DNA from: UBA5066 sp048500275 | Lineage (GTDB): Bacteria > Acidobacteriota > Thermoanaerobaculia > UBA5066 | Assembly: GCA_048500275.1 (NCBI GenBank) | Contig: JASNYI010000003.1 | Span: forward strand, 1,240,001 to 1,304,000 | Length of the DNA: 64,000 nt | Direction of reading: 5' to 3' | Shown here: positions 56,411-64,000 of the stretch, piece after piece | How the letters are laid out: every line of letters begins with the position of its first letter | Position numbering within the stretch: position 1 is the first letter of the stretch | Notes under the pieces: generated by a model | What the model was told of the DNA's origin: nothing | Database searches by the model: none | The model's input: the letters and a program-made list of their open reading frames with translations, nothing else | Made by a program: the position numbers and the translations under genes

Positions 56411-58360
56411 TCAGGCCTGCCCGGAGAAGCGGGCGAGGAGCTCCTTGTTGACCTCGATCTTCGCCTCGGCGCGCAGGCGCTGGACGAGCGACTGGAAGAG
56501 CCGTCCGGCCTTCTGCTGGCGGAGCTTCTCCACGGCCTCGGCCTTCTGCGCCGCGAACGCCGCGGCGTCGAACGGCGTCACCTCGAGGACGCGGAAGACC
56601 GCCGCGCCGCGGTCGGCGACCCAGACCGGCCCCGCCGTCTCGCCGACGGCCGTCGCGAACGCGGCGTCGAGGAGCGCCTTCGACGTGCCGAGGCCCGGCA
56701 CCGGCCCGGCCTTCGGGAACGCCTCCGGCGTCTCCACCTTCACGCCGGCGGCCTTCGCGATCTCCTCGAGCGAGGCGCCCGGCGTCGCCGCCGCGCGCGC
56801 CGCGGCGAGCGCCGTCTCCTCCTGCTTCGCCTTCACGAGGTCGGCCTTGACCCGGGCCTTCACGTCGGCGAACGCGGCGGGCCCCGCCGCCTTCACCTCG
56901 ACCGGCTTCAGGATCGCCTCGCCTCGCGCCGTCGCCACCGGCTCGGAGATCTCGCCCAGCGGGAGCTCGAAGAGGAGCTGCATGAAGCTCGGATTCGGGC
57001 CGATCCCGGCCGGCGCGTCGGCGCGGGCGAGGAGCTCGGTCTCGTTGAAGGTGACGCCGGGCCGCGTCAGCTTGCGCAGTTCGTCGTCGGAGGGCGTCTT
57101 GCCGAGCCGGGCGACCCGGTCCGCCAGCTCGCGCGCGAGCCGGCGCGCCTCGTCGCCCGCCCGCTCCTCCTCGAGGCGCGCGCGGATCGTCGCCGCGACC
57201 TCGAAGAGCGGCTGGACCCGCTCGGCGCTCCGGCCGGTCGCCTGGATGACGTGGAACCCGAACGGAGTCTTCACGGGCCCGACGATCTCGCCCTCGCCGG
57301 CGGCGAAAGCGGCGTCCTCGAACTCCTTCACCATTCGCCCGCGGGAGAAGGCCCCCAGGTCTCCTCCGGAGTCCTTCGAGCCGGGGTCCTCGGACTCGGC
57401 CCTCGCGAGGGCCGCGAAGTCGGCGCCGGCCTTCAGCTTCTTCACGGCGGCGTCGGCCTTCGCCCGCGCCGTCGCGTCGGCTTCCGGCGTCCCGTCGGAC
57501 TTGTAGAGGATGTGACGGGCGGTCAGCTCCTCGGCCTTCCGGTAGTTGTCGATGTTCTTCGAGTACTCCGCGGAGATGTCCGCGTCCGTGATCTTGGAAG
57601 CCGCCTCCGACCGGAGGAGCGCGGTCTCCACGAGGAGGTACTTCCCCTTGCGCCGCTCGGGCAGCTGGTAGCCCGCCGGGTCCTTCTTGAACCGGGCCTC
57701 GGCGTCGGCGTCGGAGATCGAGTCGGGAGAGAGGGCGGGAGCCGGGACGAGGACGTAGGCGATCTTCGCCTTGACCGTCCGTCCCTCGAAGTCGGCCTTC
57801 AGCTCGTCCTCGCCGACGAACGTCGACTCGGAGACGAACCGGTTGAGCTTCTCGAGGAGCGCCTGCTCCCGCGTGTCGGCCTCGAAGCCCTCCGGGGAGA
57901 GGTTCGCGCCGGCGAGCATCCGCCGGTAGGTCGCCTCGCCGATGAAGGCGCCGTCCTTGACGAACAGGAGGTTCCCCTGCTGGTCCGTCATCCGGAGGAT
58001 CCGGGCCGTGACCTCCTCGTCGGAGACGGAGAGGCCGAGCCGGGCCGCCTCGGCCCGGAGGAGCCGGCGGTCGACGAGGGAGTTGAGCACCTGCGACGGG
58101 AGGTTGAGGGCGCGCGCCAGCTCGGGGCTGAAGCTCTGCCCGTACATCTGCCGGTAGCGATCCTCCGACTGTACGTACTCGCGGCGGAACTCGGCCTCGG
58201 TGATCTTCGAGCCGCCGACCTTCGCGGCGAAGTCGGGCCCGCCTTCGCCGACCTGCGACCCCATCCCCCAGTCGAGGAAGACGAAGAGGACGAAGATGAC
58301 GATGACGGCCCACAGGACCCACTTGAGGTGCTTGAAGTTTTCCCTGAGTGTCTTGAGCAT
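56411..58360 (-). CDS. PpiD/SurA-like periplasmic peptidyl-prolyl isomerase chaperone
   Basis: A 649-residue protein with one N-terminal membrane anchor (HLKWVLWAVIVIFVLFVFLDW, residues about 10-31). It has a SurA/PpiD N-domain (ITEAEFRREYVQSEDRYRQMYGQ, LNSLVDRRLLRAEAARLGLSVSDEEV) and a parvulin domain (about 278-375, LTARHILYKSDG to DLGAFSRGRMVKEFEDAAF and TPFGFHVIQATG). A second, degenerate parvulin-like part occupies the C-terminus. It helps fold exported proteins, which suits a genome rich in big secreted proteins. Start ATG at 58360. Confidence 0.93.
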   Translation of the reverse strand: MLKTLRENFKHLKWVLWAVIVIFVLFVFLDWGMGSQVGEGGPDFAAKVGGSKITEAEFRREYVQSEDRYRQMYGQSFSPELARALNLPSQVLNSLVDRRLLRAEAARLGLSVSDEEVTARILRMTDQQGNLLFVKDGAFIGEATYRRMLAGANLSPEGFEADTREQALLEKLNRFVSESTFVGEDELKADFEGRTVKAKIAYVLVPAPALSPDSISDADAEARFKKDPAGYQLPERRKGKYLLVETALLRSEAASKITDADISAEYSKNIDNYRKAEELTARHILYKSDGTPEADATARAKADAAVKKLKAGADFAALARAESEDPGSKDSGGDLGAFSRGRMVKEFEDAAFAAGEGEIVGPVKTPFGFHVIQATGRSAERVQPLFEVAATIRARLEEERAGDEARRLARELADRVARLGKTPSDDELRKLTRPGVTFNETELLARADAPAGIGPNPSFMQLLFELPLGEISEPVATARGEAILKPVEVKAAGPAAFADVKARVKADLVKAKQEETALAAARAAATPGASLEEIAKAAGVKVETPEAFPKAGPVPGLGTSKALLDAAFATAVGETAGPVWVADRGAAVFRVLEVTPFDAAAFAAQKAEAVEKLRQQKAGRLFQSLVQRLRAEAKIEVNKELLARFSGQA

Positions 58361-58450
58361 TCCCTCTCCGAGTCGGCACCGGCAGGCCGGCGCCGCAAGC
58401 GCTGGAGAATAGCGCGGGGCGACCGGCCCGACAAGGCGTGGCCGGCGCCA

Positions 58451-58459
58451 TGGTATAAA
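58451..58459 (+). promoter_or_regulatory. Extended -10 promoter of the FecR-mre gene cluster
   Basis: TGGTATAAA carries both the TG extension and a near-consensus TATAAA hexamer. It lies about 38 bases before the ATG at 58498 and is the most consensus-like promoter in the window. It probably drives the FecR-domain gene and perhaps mreB. Confidence 0.55.
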
Positions 58460-58497
58460 TGGAGCCTGGCCGGTAAGCGGCTGAAGACGCAAAGGTT

Positions 58498-59958
58498 ATG
58501 GCGGGAAAGAAGGACGGGCGCCGGTTCGAGGTCGAGCTCGACTGGTATTACGTCTCCAAGGAGACCCTCTGGCGATGGCTGCTGCTCCTCCTCGGGGCCG
58601 CGATCCTCGTGTCGGGCGGGATCTACTACCTGGCCGGCCGCGGCGAGGACGTCGAGGGAAGGGCACGGCGGGAGATTGCCGCCGCCGAAGAGCTCCTCGC
58701 CAGGGGGCGAATGGCGCCGGGCGCGGCCAGGTCCGCCGAGGAGATCGCCGCCGCCGCCGAGATGATCGAGAGCGCCCGCGCCTCGCTCGCCGCGACCCGG
58801 TATCCCGAGGCCCTGAAGGAGGCCGTCGACGCCCGCCAGCTCGCCCAGCGCATCGTCTCCGGCGGGGGAACGATGCGGCACGACGCCGCCATCCTGGAGG
58901 TCGGCGGGCGGGTCGAGATCCAGCGCGCGAGCCGGGCCACGTGGGAGGCGGCGCGCGTCGGGATGAAGCTCTACGAGGGGGACTTCCTGAAGACCGGCGC
59001 CAACGGCCTCGCCGAGGTCATGGCCATCGACGGGACGTTCTACCGGATCAAGCCGGAGACCCTCTTCGAGGTCCACCGCTCGAGGACGCTCTCGGGCGCC
59101 GGCGGCGGCGAGCCGCAGCGGCAGTCGGAGATCAAGTTCATCGTCGGCACCGTGGACATCAACACGGGCGAGGGGTCGCGCTCCATCGTGAGGACCGACG
59201 CGGCCACCGCCGACATCGGCTCGCGATCGAACGTGGGCGTCGACGTCGACCCCGACCGGACGACCGGAGTCTCCGCCTACCGGGGCCGCGTCACGCTCTC
59301 CACCGAGTCGGGGTCGGTCACCCTCGGCGAGCGGGAGCGCGTCGTGGCCCGCGCCGGAGCCGGCGGCCTCGGGCCGAAGGTGAAGCTGCCCGACCCGCCC
59401 CGCACGCTCGCCCCGGACGACGCGGCCGTGTACGACCTGGCCCGCAGGCAGCCCGTCACCCTGAAGTGGACTCCCGTGAAGGGGGCCACCCGCTACCGTC
59501 TCCAGATCGCGCGCAGCCGCCTCTTCATCCCGGACTCCATCCTCCTCGTGGAGGACCGCCCGCACCCGGAGACCACCCTCGAGGTCCAGGAGGAGGGGGC
59601 GTTCTACTGGCGCGTCGCCACGCTCGGGAAGGGGGCCATCGTCTCCGAGTGGTCCCCGACGCGGCGTTTCAAGGTGATGCGGGGCGGCAAGCCGGCCGGC
59701 GGCCCCGACAACGTGCCGCCCGACCTCGTCCTCTCCCGCCCCCAGGTGAGCGGGACGCTCGTCATCCTCTCGGGCCGGACGGAGCCGGGCGCCGCGGTCA
59801 CGGTGAACGGCGAGCCGGCCGACGTCGACGCCTCCGGCGCGTTCAAGAAGGTGATCTCCATGAGCCGCGAGGGCGTCAACGTCCTCACGGTACGCGCGGC
59901 GGACGGCGCCGGCAACGAGACCGTCCGCCGCGAGACGGTCATGATCGACTTCTCCTAG
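58498..59958 (+). CDS. Membrane-anchored FecR-domain protein
   Basis: A 486-residue protein with one membrane helix (about 26-46). A helical stalk (about 55-118) follows, then a FecR domain (about 130-290, EVGGRVEIQRA, VGMKLYEGDFLKTGANGLAEVM, TTGVSAYRGRVTLST). A fibronectin-like unit (about 315-395, ATRYRLQIARS to YWRVATLGKG) and an Ig-like end (about 410-486) complete it. FecR domains usually sense or bind in the periplasm. It is not next to a TonB receptor or sigma factor, and it precedes mreB by 49 bases, which hints at a cell-wall link. Confidence 0.82.
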   Translation: MAGKKDGRRFEVELDWYYVSKETLWRWLLLLLGAAILVSGGIYYLAGRGEDVEGRARREIAAAEELLARGRMAPGAARSAEEIAAAAEMIESARASLAATRYPEALKEAVDARQLAQRIVSGGGTMRHDAAILEVGGRVEIQRASRATWEAARVGMKLYEGDFLKTGANGLAEVMAIDGTFYRIKPETLFEVHRSRTLSGAGGGEPQRQSEIKFIVGTVDINTGEGSRSIVRTDAATADIGSRSNVGVDVDPDRTTGVSAYRGRVTLSTESGSVTLGERERVVARAGAGGLGPKVKLPDPPRTLAPDDAAVYDLARRQPVTLKWTPVKGATRYRLQIARSRLFIPDSILLVEDRPHPETTLEVQEEGAFYWRVATLGKGAIVSEWSPTRRFKVMRGGKPAGGPDNVPPDLVLSRPQVSGTLVILSGRTEPGAAVTVNGEPADVDASGAFKKVISMSREGVNVLTVRAADGAGNETVRRETVMIDFS

Positions 59959-60007
59959 GACTTCAACCCGCGCCCTCGGGCGCACGCAGCCCGGAAAGGA
60001 AAGTCCC

Positions 60008-61033
60008 TTGGGTCTCCGCTCACTCTTCTCCTGGTTCTCCTCCGACCTCGCCGTCGACCTCGGCACCGCGAACACGCTCGTCTTCGCCGAGGGCCGGGGG
60101 ATCGTCGTCCGCGAGCCCTCCATCGTCGCCGTCAACCGGGTCACGAACAAGGTCGAGGCGGTCGGCGGCGCGGCCAAGGCGATGCTCGGCCGGACCCCCG
60201 GCAACATCGTCGCGATCCGTCCGATGAAGGACGGCGTCATCGCCGACTTCGAGATCACGGAGAAGATGCTCGACTACTTCATCAAGAAGGCGAACGGCCG
60301 ATCGCCGTTCGTGAGGCCCCGGATCGTCATCTCGGTGCCGTCGGACATCACCCAGGTCGAGAAGCGGGCCGTGAAGGACTCCGCTCTCCAGGCCGGCGCG
60401 AGCGAGGTCTTCATCATCGAGCAGGCGATGGCGGCCGCCATCGGCTCGGACCTGCCGATCACCGACCCGACCGGGAACATGATCGTCGACATCGGCGGAG
60501 GGACGACCGACGTGGCCGTCATCTCGCTCGCCGGCATCGTCTACTCCAAGTCGGTGCGCGTCGCCTCGAACGAGATGGACGAGGCGATCATCCAGTACAT
60601 CAAGAGGAAGTACAACCTCCTCATCGGCGAGCGGACCGCGGAGCAGATCAAGATCGAGATCGGGTCGGCCTTTCCCCTCGACGAGCCGATCACGATGGAG
60701 ATCAAGGGGCGCGACCTCGTCGAGGGGATCCCGAAGACCCTCACCCTGACCGACGCCGAGGTGCGCGAGGCGCTCTCGGAGACGGTCGGGATCCTCGTCG
60801 ACGCCGTCCGCGTCGCCCTCGAGAAGACGCCGCCGGAGCTCTCGGCCGACATCATGGACAAGGGGATCGTCCTGACCGGCGGAGGGTCCCTGCTGAAGAA
60901 CCTCGACCGGCGCCTGCGCGAGGAGACCGGGCTTCCGATCACGATCGCCGAGCTTCCCCTCGACTCCGTGGCGCTCGGGACCGGCAAGATGCTCGCGGAC
61001 GTCGACCTGCTCCGGAAGATCTCCGTCGACTGA
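60008..61033 (+). CDS. mreB: Rod-shape actin homologue MreB
   Basis: A 341-residue actin-fold protein. It shows DLAVDLGTANTLVF (phosphate 1), IVDIGGGTTDVAVISLAGI (phosphate 2), VLTGGGSLLKNLDRRLREETG (adenosine) and the connecting helices. The N-terminus LGLRSLFSWFSSD is the membrane-binding amphipathic helix. TTG start at 60008 with GGAAAGGA upstream. It organises lateral wall synthesis with MreC, MreD and PBP2, whose genes follow. Confidence 0.97.
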   Translation: MGLRSLFSWFSSDLAVDLGTANTLVFAEGRGIVVREPSIVAVNRVTNKVEAVGGAAKAMLGRTPGNIVAIRPMKDGVIADFEITEKMLDYFIKKANGRSPFVRPRIVISVPSDITQVEKRAVKDSALQAGASEVFIIEQAMAAAIGSDLPITDPTGNMIVDIGGGTTDVAVISLAGIVYSKSVRVASNEMDEAIIQYIKRKYNLLIGERTAEQIKIEIGSAFPLDEPITMEIKGRDLVEGIPKTLTLTDAEVREALSETVGILVDAVRVALEKTPPELSADIMDKGIVLTGGGSLLKNLDRRLREETGLPITIAELPLDSVALGTGKMLADVDLLRKISVD

Positions 61034-61039
61034 GGCCTG

Positions 61040-61314
61040 AGTGCTCGGTCCGCGAGATCGGCGTAGTCGCGCGCCCGGCGCTTGCGGGCGAGGTCAAGGC
61101 GCACCGACCAAGGCTGGAGTTGGCTCTCCGCCGCGGGAGGTGCAACGCAGAGATCGCCCGCGACCGCCAGGCGCCCGAAGGGTTCGGGTGGCACGGGGCC
61201 ATCCGCTTCGTTGCGGCTCGTCCGCGGTCGGACGGCCGCGTTCCTCGCCGACGCCTTGCGGCTGGCCCCGTGGCACTCCGAACGCGGCAGCGCCCATCTC
61301 GCGGACGGAGCACT
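61040..61314. repeat. 275-bp element bounded by 24-bp inverted repeats, between mreB and mreC
   Basis: The ends 61040-61063 (AGTGCTCGGTCCGCGAGATC...) and 61291-61314 are reverse complements at 22 of 24 positions. The element fills nearly the whole mreB-mreC gap: it begins seven bases after the mreB stop and ends one base before the mreC start codon. No protein inside looks real. It resembles a miniature inverted-repeat element or a large RNA hairpin. The right end contains GGAG, the only ribosome-binding-like sequence for mreC. Confidence 0.75.
61188..61276. repeat. Inner inverted repeat of the mreB-mreC element
   Basis: GTGGCACGGGGCCATCCGC (61188-61206) pairs with GCGGCTGGCCCCGTGGCAC (61258-61276) at 17 of 19 positions; GTTCGG outside it extends the match with one gap. 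Its 51-base middle is itself GC-rich and can fold. Nested pairing makes a long branched RNA likely. Confidence 0.7.
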
Positions 61315-61315
61315 A

Positions 61316-62188
61316 ATGGGCGCGCCGCTCTCCCCCGCAAGGCCGGCGGTCGTCCTCGCGGCGCTCCTCGGCAGCTGCGTGATCCTCCTCTCCCTGCAGG
61401 TGAGGCGGACGGGAGGCGGGACGCTCGCGGAGGAGTGGCTTCTCGACGCCTCCTCGGCCCTCGTACGGGGAACCGCGGGCCTTCGCGCCGCCATCTCGTC
61501 GGTGGGCGAGCGGTTCTCGACGCTCGCCGGCCTGCGCGCCGAGAACCGGGGCCTCAGGGACCGGGTCACGAGCCTGCAGGCGCAGCTCCACGGCCTGCGC
61601 GAGGCGGCGCTCGAACGGGACCGGATGGTGAGGCTCCTCGGGGCCGTCCCCTCCCCCCCGTCGGGGACCATCCCCGCGCGGGTCGTGGTGGTCGAGACGG
61701 CCGGGCCGTTCCAGTCGGCCCTGCTCGACCGGGGACGGGCGCACGGCGTCCTGCCGGGAGGGGCGGTCGTCGGGGAGGCCGGCCTCATCGGGCGCGTCGT
61801 GGCCGCCGGCGAGCGCGGCGCGCGCGTCCAGCTCCTCTCCGACCGCACCGCCGCCACCGGGATCCTCCTGCCGCGGACCGGACGGGCCGCCGTCGCACGG
61901 GGCGACGGCGCGGCGGGCGTCGGCCTGCAGTACGTCCCCGCGATCGCCGACGTCGCGGTGGACGACGAGGTCGTCACCTCCGGCACGGACGGGATCTACC
62001 CCCGCGGCCTCCTCGTCGGCAGGATCGCCGCCGTGAGGCGTCCGGGCGCCTCGCTCTTCCTCGAGCTCCCCGTGGCGGTCGCGGCCGAGCCCATGCGCGA
62101 ACCGCTCGTCTTCGTCTTTCCCCCGGTCAGACCCGAAGCGCCCGCGCCCGCTGTCGGCCCCGAGCTCCCGGCGCGCCCGGGGCCGTGA
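61316..62188 (+). CDS. mreC: Rod shape-determining protein MreC
   Basis: A 290-residue protein with one N-terminal membrane helix (about 8-27), a coiled coil (about 70-108, ENRGLRDRVTSLQAQLHGLREAALERDRMV) and the two-barrel periplasmic domain (RVVVVETAGPFQSALLDRGRAHGVLPG, VGEAGLIGRVV, VTSGTDGIYPRGLLVGRI). The start ATG at 61316 comes straight after the inverted-repeat element. It scaffolds PBP2 and the elongasome. Confidence 0.95.
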   Translation: MGAPLSPARPAVVLAALLGSCVILLSLQVRRTGGGTLAEEWLLDASSALVRGTAGLRAAISSVGERFSTLAGLRAENRGLRDRVTSLQAQLHGLREAALERDRMVRLLGAVPSPPSGTIPARVVVVETAGPFQSALLDRGRAHGVLPGGAVVGEAGLIGRVVAAGERGARVQLLSDRTAATGILLPRTGRAAVARGDGAAGVGLQYVPAIADVAVDDEVVTSGTDGIYPRGLLVGRIAAVRRPGASLFLELPVAVAAEPMREPLVFVFPPVRPEAPAPAVGPELPARPGP

Positions 62189-62679
62189 GCGCCGTCCTGG
62201 GCGTCGCCCTGGCGGCGCTCGGCACACTCCTCTTCGGGATGCTCCGGCTCCCCCACCCGCCCGACCTCTTCTTTCTCCCGGCCGGGGCGGTGGCCCGCAG
62301 AGGGCACGCGATCCCCGCGATGCTCACCGGGCTCCTCGCGGGGCTCGTCCAGGACGCCCTCACCTCCCCGGGCCGCCTCATCGGGCTCAACGCCTTCTCG
62401 AAGGTCCTCCTCTCCTACCTGATGGCCGCCATCGGGGCGCGCGCTCTCGTCGAGAAGCCGGTGATGTTCGGGCTCCTCGCCTGGGGCGCCGTCGCCCTCG
62501 ACGGCCTCGTCCTCGCCGGTCTCGTCTGGATCCTCCGCGGGGAGCTCCTCCTTCCCGACCCGCTCGCCCTGGCGCTGCGCGCCGCGGGCACGGGCCTCCT
62601 CGCCGCCCTGCTCCAGGTCCTCGTCCGCTACCCGTGGAAGGAAGCGCGCGAGGCCCGCCGCCGGCGGAAGCTGGCATAG
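62185..62679 (+). CDS. mreD: Rod shape-determining protein MreD
   Basis: A 164-residue polytopic membrane protein with about five helices, including PPDLFFLPAGAVARRGHAIPAMLTGLLAGLVQDALTSPGRLIGLNAFSKVLLSYL, whose GLxQDxL and GLNAFSK pattern is the MreD signature. GTG start at 62185 in a GTGA overlap with the mreC stop. Confidence 0.92.
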   Translation: MSAVLGVALAALGTLLFGMLRLPHPPDLFFLPAGAVARRGHAIPAMLTGLLAGLVQDALTSPGRLIGLNAFSKVLLSYLMAAIGARALVEKPVMFGLLAWGAVALDGLVLAGLVWILRGELLLPDPLALALRAAGTGLLAALLQVLVRYPWKEAREARRRRKLA

Positions 62680-62690
62680 TCGGGCTCCCG

Positions 62691-64000
62691 ATGCCCGCGA
62701 GCGCGCGCGAAGACCGCCGTCCCCTTCTCCGCCGGATCGACCGGCTGGCCGTCGGCGCGTTCTCCCTCCTCGCTCTCCTCGTCGGCGTCTACTGGGTCCA
62801 CCAGGTGCTCCGGAGCGACGAGTACGCCCGGCAGGCGGAGAACAACCGCCAGCGCTCGGTCCCGATCAGCGCCTCTCGCGGCTTCATCCTCGACCGCGAC
62901 GGCAGGCTCCTCGCGGAGAACGAGCCCTCCTTCACCCTCCTTCTCTACCGGAGGGAGACCCGCGACGTGGAGGAGTCCCTCCGCTTCGTCTCCTCCCTCC
63001 TCGGGCGCCCGCTGGAGGACCTGAGGCGCCGGGTCGAGAGGGTCCGGACGGGCTACGACTTCGTCCCCGTCGTCCTCGACGACGACCTGACCGTCGCCGA
63101 GGTCGGGGCCGTCGAGGCCCACGCCCTCGAGCACCCCGAGCTCGTCGTCCAGACCACCGAGCGCCGGGTCTACACGCAGGGGACGGCGCTGGCCCACCTC
63201 CTCGGCCACCTCGGCGAGGCGAGCCCCGAGCAGCTCGCCGCCCGCGCTGGCCGCGTCCGCTCCGGGGAGGCGATCGGGCAGAAGGGGATCGAGGCCGCCT
63301 ACCAGGACCTCCTCGCGGGGACGTCGGGGCTGAAGACCTTCGTCATCGACTCGTTCGGCCGAGAGGTCGCCGAGCTGGACCGCGTCGACCCGCTCCCGGG
63401 CAACACTCTCGTCCTGAGCATCGACCTCGACCTCCAGCGGATCGCGGAGGAGTACTTCCGGGGCAAGGTCGGATCGGCCGTCGCCCTCGACCCGAAGACC
63501 GGCGAGATCCTCGCCCTCGTCTCGGCCCCGGCCTTCGACCCGAACGTCTTCTCCCGGCGCGTCACGCAGGCCGAGTGGGAGGCGATCGTCACGGACGAGG
63601 ACCGGCCGCTCCAGAACCGCGCCATCCAGAACGTCTACGCTCCCGGCTCCGTCTGGAAGGCCTTCGTCGCCTACGCCGCGCTGACGAACGGGATCGATGC
63701 CTCCGAGACGACCCACTGCCCCGGCTTCGCAACGTTCTACGGCCGCAGGTTCCGCTGCCACGGCGTCCACGGCACCGTAGACCTGCCGACCGCCCTGCAG
63801 GTCTCCTGCGACGTCTGGTTCTACAACGCGGGCCGGAGGCTCGGCGTCGACGTCCTCGCCGAGGCGGCGAGGACGTTCGGCTTCGGCCGGCCCACCGGCA
63901 TCGACATCGCCCCCGAGAAGACCGGGAACGTCCCGTCCACGGCGTGGAGCCAGGCCGCGCGCAAGCACGCCTGGTACCCGGGCGAGACGATCTCCGTCGC
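62691..64000 (+). CDS. mrdA: Penicillin-binding protein 2 (cut by window end)
   Basis: The first 436 codons of an elongasome transpeptidase, from ATG at 62691, 11 bases after mreD. One membrane anchor (about 20-40) is followed by the PBP dimerisation domain with the RGFILDRDGRLLAEN motif. The transpeptidase domain has GSAVALDPKTGEILALVSAPAFDPN, the nucleophile motif in YAPGSVWKAFVAY (SxxK as S-V-W-K) and SCDVWFYNAGRRLG. The KTG box lies beyond the window. With mreBCD it completes the usual elongasome operon order; rodA may follow. Confidence 0.95.
   Translation, partial: MPASAREDRRPLLRRIDRLAVGAFSLLALLVGVYWVHQVLRSDEYARQAENNRQRSVPISASRGFILDRDGRLLAENEPSFTLLLYRRETRDVEESLRFVSSLLGRPLEDLRRRVERVRTGYDFVPVVLDDDLTVAEVGAVEAHALEHPELVVQTTERRVYTQGTALAHLLGHLGEASPEQLAARAGRVRSGEAIGQKGIEAAYQDLLAGTSGLKTFVIDSFGREVAELDRVDPLPGNTLVLSIDLDLQRIAEEYFRGKVGSAVALDPKTGEILALVSAPAFDPNVFSRRVTQAEWEAIVTDEDRPLQNRAIQNVYAPGSVWKAFVAYAALTNGIDASETTHCPGFATFYGRRFRCHGVHGTVDLPTALQVSCDVWFYNAGRRLGVDVLAEAARTFGFGRPTGIDIAPEKTGNVPSTAWSQAARKHAWYPGETISV

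Noticed and set aside
61082..61315. Short reading frames inside the mreB-mreC element
   Set aside because: No ribosome binding site, no similarity, and Arg/Pro-rich translations; they follow from the inverted repeats. MreC begins at 61316.

Overview
This 64-kb window is a very GC-rich chromosome segment (about 70% G+C by eye), densely coded on both strands, with no gene-free stretch longer than about 300 bases. Outer-membrane and type IV pilus/type II secretion traits, a diaminopimelate decarboxylase and many large secreted beta-rich proteins point to a diderm bacterium. My best guess is Acidobacteriota (Thermoanaerobaculia/Holophagae-like); this is inference and no rRNA is present to test it. 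I found no tRNA, rRNA, CRISPR array, transposase or prophage gene.

Layout. (1) 1-12786, minus strand: one long energy operon, midA then nuoABCDHIJKLMN, then atpZ, an AtpI-like gene and the start of atpB, joined by stop/start overlaps. The NADH-binding genes nuoEFG are absent from it. (2) 12858-18247: an archease-like gene, two tandem type IV pilin-like genes that each carry a similar sigma-54-type promoter, a PGM1-type ATP-grasp ligase, a bacterial TMTC-like membrane glycosyltransferase and a small beta-barrel protein. (3) 18388-21892: an ECF sigma factor, a zinc-finger/HEAT anti-sigma-like protein and a large DUF4097 protein, with a terminator at the end. (4) 22033-30898: PhzF, a copper P1B-ATPase overlapping an M28 peptidase, a membrane diguanylate cyclase, an LD-carboxypeptidase and lysA. 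(5) 31084-39245: a giant beta-propeller/PKD protein, a small secreted protein and a matrixin-like metalloprotease. (6) 39282-43591: NagZ translationally coupled to a one-chain fusion of an AmiE-like amidase and NamZ, which together look like a peptidoglycan-fragment scavenging pair. (7) 43681-51101: a TerB-like protein, an NSS transporter with its tiny partner subunit, a nitrilase-family enzyme, a GT-C glycosyltransferase, a PTS EIIA-like protein, a sodium/solute symporter and an EthD-like protein. (8) 51111-58360, minus strand: a secreted PQQ-type sugar dehydrogenase, a lipid kinase, ruvB, ruvA and a PpiD-like chaperone. (9) 58498-64000: a FecR-domain protein and the elongasome genes mreB, mreC, mreD and mrdA (PBP2, cut by the window end).

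The most notable signal is a C-terminal module of about 240-250 residues that occurs in two tandem copies at the end of three otherwise unrelated secreted proteins (31084-35409, 36336-39245, 51111-53759). Each copy ends with a motif like AYGVxND...DGSYVPM. I do not recognise it as a named domain and propose it as a shared surface-display, export or adhesion module. Other points of interest are the pair of sigma-54-type pilin promoters, a roughly 275-bp element with nested inverted repeats between mreB and mreC, several -10 boxes placed for leaderless transcripts, and the complex I operon headed by its probable assembly methyltransferase.
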